Shown here: one piece after another, positions 10,511-21,539 of the stretch | Position numbering within the stretch: the stretch's first letter is position 1 | Layout: every line of letters starts with the position of its first letter | Assembly: GCF_947172395.1 (NCBI RefSeq) | Contig: NC_069095.1 | Coordinates: 15,908,271 to 15,972,270 of the forward strand | Direction of reading: 5' to 3' | Length of the DNA stretch: 64,000 nt | Source: Bicyclus anynana | Taxonomy: Eukaryota; Arthropoda; Insecta; Lepidoptera; Nymphalidae | Program-made: the position numbers and the translations under genes | The notes under the pieces: model-generated | The model's input: only the letters and a program-made list of their open reading frames with translations | Told to the model about the DNA's origin: nothing | Databases searched by the model: none

Positions 10511-10834
10511 GACGGCCTCCGTGACACAGTGGTTTGCCCGGTGGATATACAAGACGGAGGTCCTGGGTTTGAACCCCGGCTGGGCCGATTGAGATTTTCC
10601 TAGTTGGTCCGGGTCTGACTGGTGTGAGGCTTCGGCCGTGGCTAGTTACCACCCTACCGACAAAGACGTACCGCCAAGCGAAACGTTCCGGTACGATGTC
10701 GTGTAGAAACCGCAAGGAGTGTGGATTTTCATCCTCCTCCTAACAAATTAATCCGCTTCCATCTTAGATTGCATCATCACTTGCCACCAGGTGAGATTGT
10801 AATCAAGGGCTAACTTGTTAAAAATAAAAAAAAA
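10511..10834 (+). mobile_element. SINE B, full length
   Basis: Reference plus-strand copy. The head begins GACGGCCTCCGTGACACAG, box B is GGGTTTGAACCCC, the body includes GGCTTCGGCCGTGGCTAGTT, CGTTCCGGTACGATGTCGTG and CGCTTCCATCTTAGATTGC, and the 3' end is CAGGTGAGATTGTAATCAAG followed by GGCTAACTTGTT and an A-rich tail. The tail differs from the TGA tails of SINE A and D, so a different LINE partner is likely. Confidence 0.9.
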
Positions 10835-10837
10835 TGA

Positions 10838-11070
10838 CTAGCGGACCCGGTCAAGCTTCGCTTTGACTGTTATGCACTTCTTCCTTACCCTTCCCAACCC
10901 CTTCACTAAATTGCGGAATGCTCCATGCAAACTTCCAACCTCCATTTTAGGGAAGTGGGAGTTAGAAAAATAAATAAAAAGTATCCTACATCACTCTCCA
11001 TCCGTTCAACTATCTTTATTTAAAAAATTATACCAATTTCGTTGCTCCGTCCGTGAAAGACAAACAAACA
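10838..11070 (-). mobile_element. Helitron-like element (family 4), second copy
   Basis: Starts ACTAGCGGACCCGG just after the SINE B tail and is about 75-80% alike to 10342-10510, continuing further (CCATCCGTTCAACTATC, AAAGACAAACAAACA). Confidence 0.6.
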
Positions 11071-11071
11071 A

Positions 11072-11222
11072 GTCAGTATTTCCTAATTCTTACAAATTAG
11101 GCATCTTTAAGATGAGAGTGAATAGGCATCTTCTAGGCAAGCGCCTATCACCTCAGGCCACATCTACACTTACAATCAGGTGAGATCGTGGTCAAGCGCG
11201 AGCTTATTCCTTATAAAAAAAA
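11072..11222 (+). mobile_element. LINE-like 3' tail (family G)
   Basis: Contains GTCAGTATTTCCTAATTC, GAATAGGCATCTTCTAGGCA and an end CAGGTGAGATCGTGGTCAAG then CGCGAGCTTATTC and poly(A). A longer inverse copy lies at 55226-55560. Its last 50 bp resemble the SINE B 3' end, which suggests this LINE family mobilises SINE B. Confidence 0.6.
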
Positions 11223-11848
11223 ACAGACAGACACTTTTACATTTAGAATATTAAGTATGGACATTGCGTAGATGTCGATAACTGGTTGAGGTTTATAAAT
11301 TCAAATCTAATCTCCCAGCAGCAGACAATCGTCGAAATGACAATAATCGTCGTAGAAACCATCGCAATTTGTTCGCATAGACGCCGGCACGTGACTCGAA
11401 TGGCTCCCCACACAGCGCCGGCATCTCAAAGCGGTTGCATGCAAATACTGAATACACGAAATACGAAATCGGTATTGTCTAGGCAAGCCAAGGCCAATTA
11501 TTGGGAAATATTTCGACTAGATGCTATCTATTTCCTTCCTAGTACTTTTTTATATCACATTCGTTATTATTTTACTAGCGGTCAGATCTGCCTTCACATT
11601 AGACACAATAAACGTCTTTGTCGCTCAGGACGCTCGACAGATGTGATAATAATTTAAATCTGCTATGCGTGTAACGCGTTATGGCGCCACTGTTACGGCG
11701 CTACGAAACTGTTTATTATTTATTTATTTATTTGGACCACCAACAAAATCAATTACAGAACATTTATTTTTAAATATTATTGCAAAATTAGTTTTAACAA
11801 TATTCCGGTTCCCATAAAATTAAAATCCATCCATACTAATATTATAAG

Positions 11849-12035
11849 TTAGCTGACGCCGCGCAGTTTCACCCGCCAGGTTCCTGTTCCCTTAAGAATA
11901 CGGGGATAATATATAATATAGCCTTCCTCGATAAATAGGCTATCTAACACTGAAAGAATTTTTAAAATCGGACCAGTAGTTCCTGAGATTAGCGCGTTCA
12001 ACCAAACGAACTCTTCAGCTTTATTATATTAGTAT
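11849..12035 (-). mobile_element. Helitron-like element (family 2)
   Basis: On the minus strand it runs from ATACTAATATAATAAAGCTG to GGTGAAACTGCGCGGCGTCAGCTAA. Family 2 is marked by GGTCCGATTTTAAAAATTC and ATAGGCTATATTATATAT blocks. Several relatives lie at 22, 36, 51 and 52 kb. Confidence 0.7.
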
Positions 12036-12051
12036 TGATGTCAAAGTAAAT

Positions 12052-12370
12052 ATCATCTTTTTATCATTATCAACCCATAATCGGGTCACTGCTGAGCTCG
12101 AGTCTCCTCTCAAAATGAGAGGGGTTAGGCCAATAGTCCGCCACGCTGGCCCAATGCGGATTGGCAGACTTCACACACGCAGAGAATTAAGAAAATTCTC
12201 TGGTATGCAGGTTTCCTCACGATGTTATCCTTCACCTTTTGAGACACGTGATATTTAATTTCTAAAAATGCACACAACTGAAAAGTTGGAGGTGCATGCC
12301 CCGGAACGGATTCGAACCCACGCTCTCCGGAATCGGAGGCAGAGGCATATCCACTAGGCTATCACGGCTC
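12052..12370 (-). mobile_element. SINE A, full length
   Basis: Good match to SINE A from CGTGATAGCC (minus strand) to the ATAATGATAAAA tail. CAAAGTAA at 12042-12049 and 12372-12379 is a plausible target duplication. Confidence 0.85.
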
Positions 12371-13187
12371 GCAAAGTAAGTGTGTCTGTAAACGTAATTT
12401 GACTTTAACTTTTACTTAAATTAGACCATCTATAAAGAGCTTTTAAAAACAACAAATTAAAAGCTTTCTCCTCAAAAGACAAATTATAACGAAATGATAA
12501 TAATCGCATTGTACGCATATAAGTCTATCTCGTCACAGCAATAGGCACATTTCGACCCGGTAGCCGGACCAAACATGGTCATGGGTCGTGTTATTTAAAT
12601 TTGGACAAAAAGCACTTGTGTTGTCATTTACCCTGTTAAGGCTTAGAAAACTAATGCCCTAAACCGGCACCTGAGTCAGCCACCTACGCGGGATTTTTAC
12701 GCCGTTCTTTAGAGATGTGTTTGTTTATAATCTCTATAAGAAATAATAAAAGTTTTCTAAGCAACAAAATGATTTGATAACATGGTCAAAACAGAATGGT
12801 AAGGATAATCCCGATAAGGATGTAGATACATTGTGTTGTAGCAATAAAAAAATTAATATTTATTAAACAATATCCATTTGCTCAATATTTCAGATTCCGA
12901 TGTGAGGTTCAATTCTTACCAGTTGGGCCATTGTCGTACTTTTTTAATTCGAGGGGAAATAGAAATATTAGTTGTCTTTAAAACGAATGGACTAAATAAA
13001 TTATAATTATAAAGAACCGATCGAATGTCGATCATAATTTTCATAAGATCATGTCTATTTTATTCTAAATAATAATTTATCATTTATTAGGTAATCTGCC
13101 GTATGGATTTACGTATGTACGTATAAATTTTAATGTTTGTTATGTTAAAGAGAAACAAAAAAGAAGAAGTGAAATAGAAAATACGAT
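12371..13187. other. Mostly anonymous AT-rich sequence
   Basis: About 12895-12950 resembles the box B and downstream part of SINE H (GAGGTTCAATTCTTA ... GGGCCATTGTCGTAC). The rest shows nothing recognisable. Confidence 0.4.
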
Positions 13188-13446
13188 CTTATCGCTAGCC
13201 TCCAAACTTATGTAACTTACAACGATGAAGTCTAAAGGCTCATTTCCGTGAAAATGATTTAATTTATTTTGCCACATCCCATAATGAATTAGTTTTTCTC
13301 CCTAGGAATTACGCCAAAAAGTGAAGTGCACAAAGGCAGTCTTATCGCTAGCCTCCAAGAACTTAAAACGAGGAAGCAAAACTTCATATCCGTGGAAATT
13401 AATTTAATTTATTCCGCCACGTCTGGGGAGATATCGTAATGAATTA
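13188..13446. repeat. Local direct duplication, about 105-bp units
   Basis: Unit 1 (13188-13291) and unit 2 (13341-13446) both run CTTATCGCTAGCCTCCAA ... TTAATTTATT ... CCACRTC ... AATGAATTA, separated by 49 bp. They are moderately diverged. Confidence 0.65.
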
Positions 13447-13837
13447 TTATGTGTGGCCACAGAGGACCACCCAGGCGACGCCAGCGCTAGGAAGTCCGGT
13501 GCCGGCTAGAATAAAGGGGTCCTGCGCACAATGCACTTAGTGCTAACATCTGAGACGCCGCTATCAGTCGCGATAGGTTCCTGTACTACTGGAATTTAAT
13601 ATACCGCATATTTATGTAATAAATAAATTAGCATGAGGTGTTTGTGTATGCTCGATTTTAAAATAGCGTTTGTACCTCAGTTGTTTGAAATTTAAAAAAA
13701 AATATATATCCCGAGGGAACCATCGATTTTTTCAGAATAAATATGTTGGTCAATAACCTCTACTACCTTCCAGTGAGTACTACAAAAATCGGAAAACCGT
13801 TCTATGAACGAGTCCCTGACTCATATGTCAATTAGCA

Positions 13838-14130
13838 TCACCATTGACAACCCATATTCGGCGCACTGTTGAGCACGAGTCTCCTCTTAGGGGTTAGGAC
13901 TTAGTCCACCACGCTGGCCAAGTCTGGATTGCCAGACTTCACATTCACACACGTAGAGAATGAAGAAAATTCTCTGGTATGTAGGTTTCCTCACGATGTT
14001 TTTCCTACCGTTTCAGACACGTGATATTTAATTTCTTAAAATGCACATAACTAAAAAGTTAGAGGTCCATGCCGGCATGGTCGAACCTACGCTCTATGAA
14101 TCGAAGGCAGAGGTCTCTACAACTCGTCTA
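13838..14130 (-). mobile_element. SINE A, diverged
   Basis: Body and 3' module are clear (ATATTCGGCGCACTGTTGAG, CACGTGATATTTAATTTCTT). The head is degraded past box B. Confidence 0.75.
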
Positions 14131-14486
14131 CTAGCATACGTCAAAGATATAATGAGTTAGCCTGTTACGCAGTGGTCGAGTCCAACACTGCGTTAAGATA
14201 ACACATCTCAAATTACCCGTTATCATAAACGTGTAAAAAACTGCTTATACCTAATGATGTGACATCAGCATCCACGTAGGTGAGACAATCGGTGTGTTTG
14301 ACTCGGCTCGTGTTCGACCAAACTTGGCCACTCAACATGACACCGGTCACAATACGTGATCGAGCCCTGATTGCATATTGTGCATTTTTGATACCTTCTT
14401 GTTGGATAAAGAGCATGTGTGGTCAGACTTACCTCATTTTGGGAAGGTTAGTTAGTCAGTCTACAGTTCTGCTATAATAAGAAGCT

Positions 14487-14796
14487 TTTTTTTATATTAC
14501 AAGTTAGCCCTTGACTACAATCTCACCTGATGGTAAGTGATGATGCAATCTAAGATGGAAGCGGGCTAAGGTTAGGAGGAGGAAAATCCTTTCGGTTTCT
14601 ACACGACATCTTACCGGACCGCTAAATCGCTTGACGGTACGTCTTTGTCGGTAGAGTGGTAACTGACCACGGCCAAAGCCTCCCACCAGCCAGACCTGGA
14701 CCAATGAAGAAACCTCAATCGGCCCAGCCAGGGTTCGAACCCAGGACTCCGTCATGTAAATCCACCGCGCATACCACTGCGCTACGAAGGCCGTCG
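14487..14796 (-). mobile_element. SINE B with perfect 11-bp target duplication
   Basis: Full-length SINE B including the tRNA-like head (CCACTGCGCTACGAAGGCCG complement). AATAAGAAGCT flanks it at 14476-14486 and 14797-14807. Confidence 0.92.
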
Positions 14797-14807
14797 AATA
14801 AGAAGCT

Positions 14808-15311
14808 ACAATAACCAATAGGGTAGTTGACTTACATCAAATTTAAAATAAACAATATTAATTTCGTATAGTACATGAAATAAGGGTCCGAAATATATCG
14901 ATAATAAACTATATTAACTATTATTATTTTTATAAATTATAAATATATCGTTTATTTATAAAAGTTAACAGTTTATATAAATCTTGATTAAAAAATCAAG
15001 TATGTATTTTTTTAAATTTTTCCAAACGTCAATAACGCTGTCGTTCATTTTGTGACGTCACGATGTTATTTAATATCACTAAAGTATTAAACGTCAAACT
15101 AATTAATAACTAATAATTTTGTAATGCAATAAACCGTTTGGTTAGGGTGTGTTTACGGGCAAACACGCTTAGTACATTAAGTAGGAAAATATTTCTGATA
15201 CAATATTATTTAACTGTAAACAATACAATATTAAAATATAAACAAAGAAAAACAACAATTAAGTTACCAACATTAAAAATAATTATTGTTCGTAACTTAA
15301 TATAAAATTAA
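14808..15311. other. AT-rich sequence, nothing recognised
   Basis: No coding or repeat signal recognised. Confidence 0.4.
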
Positions 15312-15470
15312 CTAGCGGACGCCCGCGACTTCGTCTGCCCTTAAACATCTTTAATCCAGCTCTATCGCAAAATCCGTTCTTAGTGGATACCTGCTAACTA
15401 TAAACTACCTCCCTGCCAAATATCAGCTTTGTGCATCAAGCGGTTTTCGCATTTATATATTAAGATTCTA
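15312..15470 (-). mobile_element. Helitron-like element (family 3)
   Basis: The minus strand ends CGGGCGTCCGCTAG. The body has TTTGTGCATCAAGCGGTTTT and AATCCGTTCTTAGTGGATAC. A plus-strand relative is at 50451-50622. Confidence 0.65.
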
Positions 15471-15597
15471 ATTATAATTAATGAATTTATAATTATTAGT
15501 TTGTCAGCTCATTCTGCCGAACGGTCTGTACATCGAAATTATTGACAAACACCTTAGCAAATTTTGTTTTAAAAGAGTAACAGTTGAATTTCTTTTT

Positions 15598-15650
15598 AAC
15601 CGACTTTAAAAAAAGGAAGAAGTTGCCAATTTAACGCGTATTTTTATTGA
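15598..15650 (+). repeat. AACCGACTT-end repeat (family E), one end
   Basis: TTAACCGACTTTAAAAAAAG followed by GAAGAAGTTGCC: a conserved terminus shared with copies at 5709, 26690 and 48043. Confidence 0.55.
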
Positions 15651-16159
15651 ACCGGTAGTATCCCACAAATAATATACTAGACGAATAAGAACTAGAATAA
15701 TAGTAGACTAGACTAGACATCATCATCATCAAAAATCAGTCTTGTGATAAGAATTTCTTTGAAAATTATCTAAGTATAAAAAATACTTATTAAGAGGTTG
15801 TGTCGTCGCTTGGATTCGTCAGTTAGTCGCAGAAATACGAGTAGCTACATGTTGTGTAGCAAAATTGTTAGCATTTAATGTACCACAGATAGCGTACAGA
15901 AAGACATGTGACTTCTTAAAACTGCCGTTATAGAAGCCTAAATATAATTGAATATTTATACTACGAAAATAGTTTGTGAACTAACTAGTAGTCATATAAA
16001 TTATGACTAACCAAAAACTTTACTCATCCATTATTAATTGTAGTGTTTAGCTATATTATTATGATAACGTAAATGTTTTTAAGTACCTAAATAAATTATT
16101 TTGCTATTATTATTAGATATTATTAATAATAGTACTTTATTTGACTAAAATCAACGTTG

Positions 16160-16445
16160 CTAGTGACAGGTTATTGAGATGCATCTCATCGAACACGCAA
16201 GGCTCGGTGCGTTTACCCCACTCTGGCCCCCACTAAGCCCGATTTCCCACTTTCCCGGAGCCGAGTGAAGTGCGCCGCAGGTGGGCGGGCCGAGGGGCGG
16301 GGCGGGGAGTGTCGCTCGCACGTCACTCGGCAACTTCCGAAGTGCGATTTGAAAATAGAACCTCCGTTATTGCTCGCACTCCGCGGTGCAGTGCCGACTG
16401 CCGAGCGTTGACGCGAGATTTGAAAATGGAATTGTTTTTTTTTTT
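16160..16445. other. GC-rich island, possible promoter or first exon
   Basis: GC content rises sharply (GGGCGGGCCGAGGGGCGGGG around 16285). Such islands in AT-rich insect DNA can mark promoters or first exons. A plus-strand 60-codon frame (16270-16452) crosses it without a recognisable motif. No TATA box, donor site or repeat partner was identified. Confidence 0.3.
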
Positions 16446-16575
16446 CGACTGACAGTTAATTTCAATTTCTACTTGTCATGCTGATTGATATTACTGCAAT
16501 CATACTTTAATCAATAATTTAATATTTAATCAATAATAAATTCACTCGACGACCATATTTTTCATAAGATGTATT

Positions 16576-16735
16576 GTAGATATTCGGCTCACTGTTGACC
16601 ACGAGTCTCCTTTCAGGATGAGTCAGGGATTAGTCCTTATACCACCACGCTGGAAAAATGCAGATTGGCTGACTTCGTACATGTAAAAATTCTCAGTCAT
16701 ATATGTTTTCCTTCTCAAACTGTGAAGGAAATCTT
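16576..16735 (-). mobile_element. SINE A fragment, old
   Basis: The 3' module (ATTCGGCTCACTGTTGACC) and central block are diverged; the head is missing. Confidence 0.65.
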
Positions 16736-17470
16736 ATATCATATAACGAATATTGAACTTAAATCATAAACTACACTAGGCACCTAGCTACTATTCAAAA
16801 TTAAATCTTAACTCTTAGGCAACATAGTAAAGGTAAAATGTATATCAAATATCTACTATGATGCAAAATTTAAATGGCGTTGACTTAGAACAATATGGGA
16901 AATGTATGTCATTTAATAAAAACTGAAAACTTGTAGTCAATGATGAGATTTTTGAGAAAATTTTATAAATTTAACAAAATGAACAATAATTAGTGATTAG
17001 ATATACTTACATTACCAGGTACCTACTTAATTGCTATAAAACAGTGCATATAAAATGAATGTTCTTTTTAAGAAAGAAAGAAAATTTAAATAGTTTTACA
17101 AAGCGATAAATAAACATGTTATTTTATTTATTTTGTTTTATTTCGAATTTCATAAAAAAAATATTTAGTTGTTAGTGCACTTATTTATTTACAAAGGCGA
17201 TTTTTGTAATCGCAAAAAAAAAATATTGTATCATTAATGGATTTTAATGAAACTTTAAAATAGTAGAATAAAAGCTTGCTTGCCAACGTAACTTAATAAT
17301 AATATAATAATAATTCATTTATTTAAAGTAACCAAGACTCATTTTGTTAGTAAAATTCTCTTATAAGTATGTTAATTGTGTATACCTAAACCTAAAAAAT
17401 TAGTAAATAACAATATTTCTTATTATCTATGTTAGTTACTTAAAACCTATTGTATTTACGAGAACCAGTG

Positions 17471-20260
17471 CTATGTCATTCCATTAGAAACGCCACAACA
17501 GTGGTTCACGTAGGTGCAGTCTAGTCTGCTGGCGATTACTGCCAAAATGCTGTTGGTACTGCCTCGCAGCCTTCGCACCAGGGATCCGCATCTTTTGCGC
17601 ATTGTTGCATAAAAGCAATCAACTCTTGCTTCCGCGAACATCCCTGACGCGCTACAGTAACGAGGCAGCCCCATAATAGCCCTGAATGCATTATTGTACT
17701 GGATACGGAGAGCATTGTACGATCTTTGTGTATATTTTGCCCACAGGCTGCATGTGTAAAAAATAGTGCAATAGGCCTTAAATAATGTTGTCTTAACTTG
17801 CTGTGAGCAACGTGCAAACCTGCGTGCAAGCATGTTAGCTCTAACTGACAACGCTCTCCGCTCCCGTTCAATATCCGTGTCGTCCTTGAGGTCGGGGGTC
17901 AAAATATGTCCTAGATATTTAAATTGGTGAACTTGTTTCAAAATTGTCCCATTTAGTACAAGCGATGGAACGTTACTTGGTAACTTTCCCTCAGCCTCAA
18001 AGACCATCACTTCGCTTTTCTTGGCATTATAAATTAACCCGTGCCTTTCCACATAAGCCTCACATATTGCCAACAGCTTACGCAGGCCACAAAGTGATGC
18101 ACTCAGCAGCACCATGTCATCGGCGTAGCTTATGTTATTTACACAAACCCCGTCAATGTAACAGCCGATTCTGGTACCGCTGAGCTCACCCAGCAACTCG
18201 TCAATATATAGGTTGAAAAGCGTCGTAGAACTTAGCCCACCCTGTCTGACTCCACACTCCAACCCATAGGGACGTGATAACGTTCCCGCCCATCGGACAT
18301 AATTGACCTGGTTTCTGTACCAAAATTTAAATATATTGGTGAGTTCGGGTGGTGCTTTAACTGCTTCTAGCTTACCCCACAAGATATCATAAGAAACCAG
18401 GTCAAATGCCCTAGAAAGATCTAGAAAGCAGGCATAAACTGGAGTTTTACGCCTAGCATAGTATTTGACAGTATGCTTAAGACTCAATACTGCACTTTCT
18501 GTTGACAGCCCTGGACGAAAACCAAACTGGTTGTCATGAGGCTTAACTAGCTTATTTACTTGAGTGTTAAGCAAACTATCAAACACCTTAGCGACTATAG
18601 TAGCTAATGAAATAGGCCTGTAATTGTTTTTATCCGATAAGTCACCAGTTTTATTTTTCACAATAGGCACTACTATGGTACGCATCATCTCCCTTGGCAT
18701 AAAACTGTGACTAATACAAATGTTATAGAGCATGGTCAGCACTCTGGGTAGATGTGAGCCCGCATATTGTAAATGCTCGATGCTGAGACCATCATGACCG
18801 GGGGATTTACCTCTTGTCATATTTTTAATAGTATGCGCTACATCTGCACATTTAAATACAATCCCCATCTTTTCGTTGATCTCAGCACTAAACACTGCTG
18901 GTTGAGAGAGGCTGAGAGGCGATTGTACAGAAAAATGATCCACAAAGAGATTCGAAATATTATCGGGCTCACACACACCACTGACGCTCACGGGGAGGGC
19001 TGGCCTGTTATTCATTTTATTGGTGTTTTTCCAGAAACCACGAAAATTATTTTTGGAATGATATGAGGCCAGAATGTCCATTTTTATTTGATGTTCATGA
19101 TCTTGACACCATTTTAGACGGGATTTGAAAATTCTTCTAGTCTCGCACATGTCAAGGTAAAAGCGACCTACCATTGGTTTACCGTACCACAACCATATCG
19201 AGAATTTGTGCCTGGCCTCCACGTGTGCGCTCGCGACGTACTTATTCCAGCCTATAACGGTCTTCTTTACTACACGCCTCCCGCTTTCATGACCAATCAC
19301 GGATGATTCCGTTAAGGCATTAACGATGTCGCTGTACAATTTCGAAATCACAGATCTATGTACAACGTCATTGCAAGCACGATCACAACAATCGCGCAGC
19401 TCACGTGGAAAGTCTATTAGCTTCAGTCTCTCATGACATTCCCTCTGGTATGTGAATATCTGTTGTTGGTTTCTCTCCCCCCAATATGTTGTTGTATTCA
19501 GAGAGTTGTTCGTAATATTTCTTTTAGGTACTATTCCATTTAAATTGCATTCTATCACCAGAGGAAAGTGGTCGGACCACAAAACGTCATAAGAAACAAA
19601 AGCATTATACACTGACTCAACCGCGGCCTCAGTAACTAAACAATGATCGAGCCACCGCTTGGAGCCATGAACTTCACTTATAAAAGTGTAGGTGTCAGAT
19701 TGCAAACCTAGTATTTCGGTATCTATGCAAGTCCATTTCTGTTCACTGCCGAATTTAGAAAGTTCGTGAAAAAACAACTCAGACGGGTGCGCATTAAAAT
19801 CCCCTAATATATATACACTGTTTTCACTGTATGCATCTATAATAGCACTCACCGAACCAAGCACGTCTGTGAAATCCATTAGATTGGCCAATGCGTCAGT
19901 GGGCATATATACACTTAGCACTAAAAACGATTTATCTTGTAATGACACTTTAATGGCACATATACGTGGGTTATCGCACTGTATCACTGTCACATTCTGG
20001 AAAATACTACGCCTCCATAGCAGCGCGACTCCTCCGAACGGCCTTCCACGGACGATACCAGCGGATGTGTCCACTGCAGACACTCCGGTTGCGCTGAAAT
20101 CCTCACTTATTGTGTCGAGGAAAGTTAATTCATCCGGCAGCAACCAGGTTTCTTGCAATGCAATTATATCAGCTGCTCTGCTTAGCTCATATATTCCTTG
20201 CGCCGAACGTTTCACACTCTTACAGTTAAATGAGATAAATTTACATAGGCTTTTATCCAT
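17471..20260 (-). CDS. LINE ORF2: endonuclease and reverse transcriptase
   Basis: A 929-residue protein that nicks target DNA and copies element RNA from the nick. The apurinic-like endonuclease fills about 8-240: N12 (FNCKS), E37 (ALQETW), Y118 (SVYMP), D154/N156 (GDFN), T192, D205 (RWLDH) and D230-H231 (SDH) are all present. Reverse transcriptase covers about 480-780: NNYRPISL, FGFRPGLST, catalytic D614 in FLDLSRAFD, GVRQGG (670-675), YADD (712-715) and KYLGH (781-785). No RNase H and no CCHC zinc knuckle were seen. The start is the ATG that overlaps the ORF1 stop (ATGGATAA), so translation probably depends on termination-reinitiation or frameshifting. All catalytic residues are intact. The clade call (Daphne/Rex/CR1-like rather than RTE, R1 or Jockey) is inference from length and motifs. 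Confidence 0.93.
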   Translation of the reverse strand: MDKSLCKFISFNCKSVKRSAQGIYELSRAADIIALQETWLLPDELTFLDTISEDFSATGVSAVDTSAGIVRGRPFGGVALLWRRSIFQNVTVIQCDNPRICAIKVSLQDKSFLVLSVYMPTDALANLMDFTDVLGSVSAIIDAYSENSVYILGDFNAHPSELFFHELSKFGSEQKWTCIDTEILGLQSDTYTFISEVHGSKRWLDHCLVTEAAVESVYNAFVSYDVLWSDHFPLVIECNLNGIVPKRNITNNSLNTTTYWGERNQQQIFTYQRECHERLKLIDFPRELRDCCDRACNDVVHRSVISKLYSDIVNALTESSVIGHESGRRVVKKTVIGWNKYVASAHVEARHKFSIWLWYGKPMVGRFYLDMCETRRIFKSRLKWCQDHEHQIKMDILASYHSKNNFRGFWKNTNKMNNRPALPVSVSGVCEPDNISNLFVDHFSVQSPLSLSQPAVFSAEINEKMGIVFKCADVAHTIKNMTRGKSPGHDGLSIEHLQYAGSHLPRVLTMLYNICISHSFMPREMMRTIVVPIVKNKTGDLSDKNNYRPISLATIVAKVFDSLLNTQVNKLVKPHDNQFGFRPGLSTESAVLSLKHTVKYYARRKTPVYACFLDLSRAFDLVSYDILWGKLEAVKAPPELTNIFKFWYRNQVNYVRWAGTLSRPYGLECGVRQGGLSSTTLFNLYIDELLGELSGTRIGCYIDGVCVNNISYADDMVLLSASLCGLRKLLAICEAYVERHGLIYNAKKSEVMVFEAEGKLPSNVPSLVLNGTILKQVHQFKYLGHILTPDLKDDTDIERERRALSVRANMLARRFARCSQQVKTTLFKAYCTIFYTCSLWAKYTQRSYNALRIQYNNAFRAIMGLPRYCSASGMFAEARVDCFYATMRKRCGSLVRRLRGSTNSILAVIASRLDCTYVNHCCGVSNGMT

Positions 20261-21539
20261 TAATGGTTATTTTGTTATTTTTACCCGCTGTAACCTCCTT
20301 ATATGAGGATTCACGCTTATGTTTGAAGGTCACGAACCTCCGAAATACAATGCCGTTTGGCCAAAGACTCTCGTCCAAGTACAGCGGAAGCCTACTTTCA
20401 GACACATAAAACTTATATGCATCATGTTCACAATTTCTTTTGATCAGTAGCTTTTCTAAAATTACGTTCTCATTTGTTTTTCGTGAGATATAATTCATAA
20501 TATCTTGTTCAGACGTGTCCTTATGGACGTTCGTTATAAATACCGGAATTTTTTTGTCAGCAGCCCTAAATTTTTCATCAGATTCCACTAACGCCTGCCC
20601 TCTTTTTCCGATAAATCGATTTTTCAACTTAGTTGATTTTTTCTGCACCACCGTCCAGCCTTCATTCGTGTTTGGGACTGTAACAATAGCGGCATAAGTT
20701 CTTGTTTGCTCTGTCTCAGTCGGCCGATCGCTCGGCTTGCGAGTCACCTTATGACGTGATGACGTAATAGCTGCCCCGCCGCCCGCACCGTCGCCTGCGC
20801 CTGCGCCGCCGCCGGGTACCGATCCGCTGCTACCGTTACATCGCTTGACGTAATCGTTCGCTTGAAATATGTTGCTTTGAAACGAAACTTTACTACCCTC
20901 AAAATCTTTTAAGTTAATACTCCGGTAGCTTAAAATTTTATCTTTCGGGGATGATGCCTCACAGTTTGACTGATCTAAGTGATTAGATACAATGGTGTCA
21001 TCTAAGTGAGGCAGTCCTATCGGTCCACTATCCCGGTACGCTCCCCTTTTCAAATTTACATTTACGGCCGAAAAAGATGGGGGCGTAAGCTTTTCTTTCA
21101 GGCCCTCTCTTTTCGTCTCTTCAAGCTGCTCCACTGTCACATATGTAGATTTAATGTGTTTAACCTCCTCCTGTAGGATCAACAAGTCCTTGAGTAGTTT
21201 CGACACATCCAGATGGTCAAATGTTATAGGTGGCAGTTTTTCCAGCTCTCGGGCCACAAACACTGGTAAGACATCTGGCTCGGACACTTTAAAGACATTT
21301 ATTATGTCACTTATTAGGGGGTTCTCCTTGCCTTTTCCTTTGCGCACGCTCTTTCTCACATCCGATGGCAACGACTCAAAGAGCAAATTATTCGCTTTCT
21401 CAATTTGCTCGTTTGAGAAAGCCGAAGCACAAATTCGTATCAAACTAACTTCGTCAGCAATCGATATTTTATTTTGTATGTATGCTAATAATTCATTGAT
21501 CACTATATTACAATTATTGCACTTCACTACATTTGCCAT
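20253..21539 (-). CDS. LINE ORF1: RNA-binding protein
   Basis: A 428-residue protein expected to coat element RNA. The N-terminus has C7/C10 (KCNNC) followed by a helical region of about 90 residues and a possible coiled coil near 110-150 (LLKDLLILQEEVKHIK). A glycine-rich linker lies at about 242-257. A C-terminal segment (about 330-402) beginning IPVFITNVHKDTSEQDI and ending WPNGIVFRRF matches the RRM-like domain known from ORF1 proteins of CR1-type LINEs that lack zinc knuckles; GWTVVQKK before it is also familiar there. No CCHC motifs. The stop TAA lies inside the first codons of ORF2. Confidence 0.85.
   Translation of the reverse strand: MANVVKCNNCNIVINELLAYIQNKISIADEVSLIRICASAFSNEQIEKANNLLFESLPSDVRKSVRKGKGKENPLISDIINVFKVSEPDVLPVFVARELEKLPPITFDHLDVSKLLKDLLILQEEVKHIKSTYVTVEQLEETKREGLKEKLTPPSFSAVNVNLKRGAYRDSGPIGLPHLDDTIVSNHLDQSNCEASSPKDKILSYRSINLKDFEGSKVSFQSNIFQANDYVKRCNGSSGSVPGGGAGAGDGAGGGAAITSSRHKVTRKPSDRPTETEQTRTYAAIVTVPNTNEGWTVVQKKSTKLKNRFIGKRGQALVESDEKFRAADKKIPVFITNVHKDTSEQDIMNYISRKTNENVILEKLLIKRNCEHDAYKFYVSESRLPLYLDESLWPNGIVFRRFVTFKHKRESSYKEVTAGKNNKITING

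Noticed and set aside
10342..11003. 165-bp target duplication around SINE B at 10511-10834
   Set aside because: The two flanking copies are only about 75-80% alike and the right one is longer; they are separate Helitron-like copies.
14504..14818. 104-residue minus-strand protein gene
   Set aside because: It lies within a SINE B with a target duplication; similar frames at 31723-31920 and 10494-10715 are the same SINE in other frames.
19869..20306. 145-codon plus-strand frame inside the LINE
   Set aside because: Antisense shadow of ORF2 and the ORF1 end.
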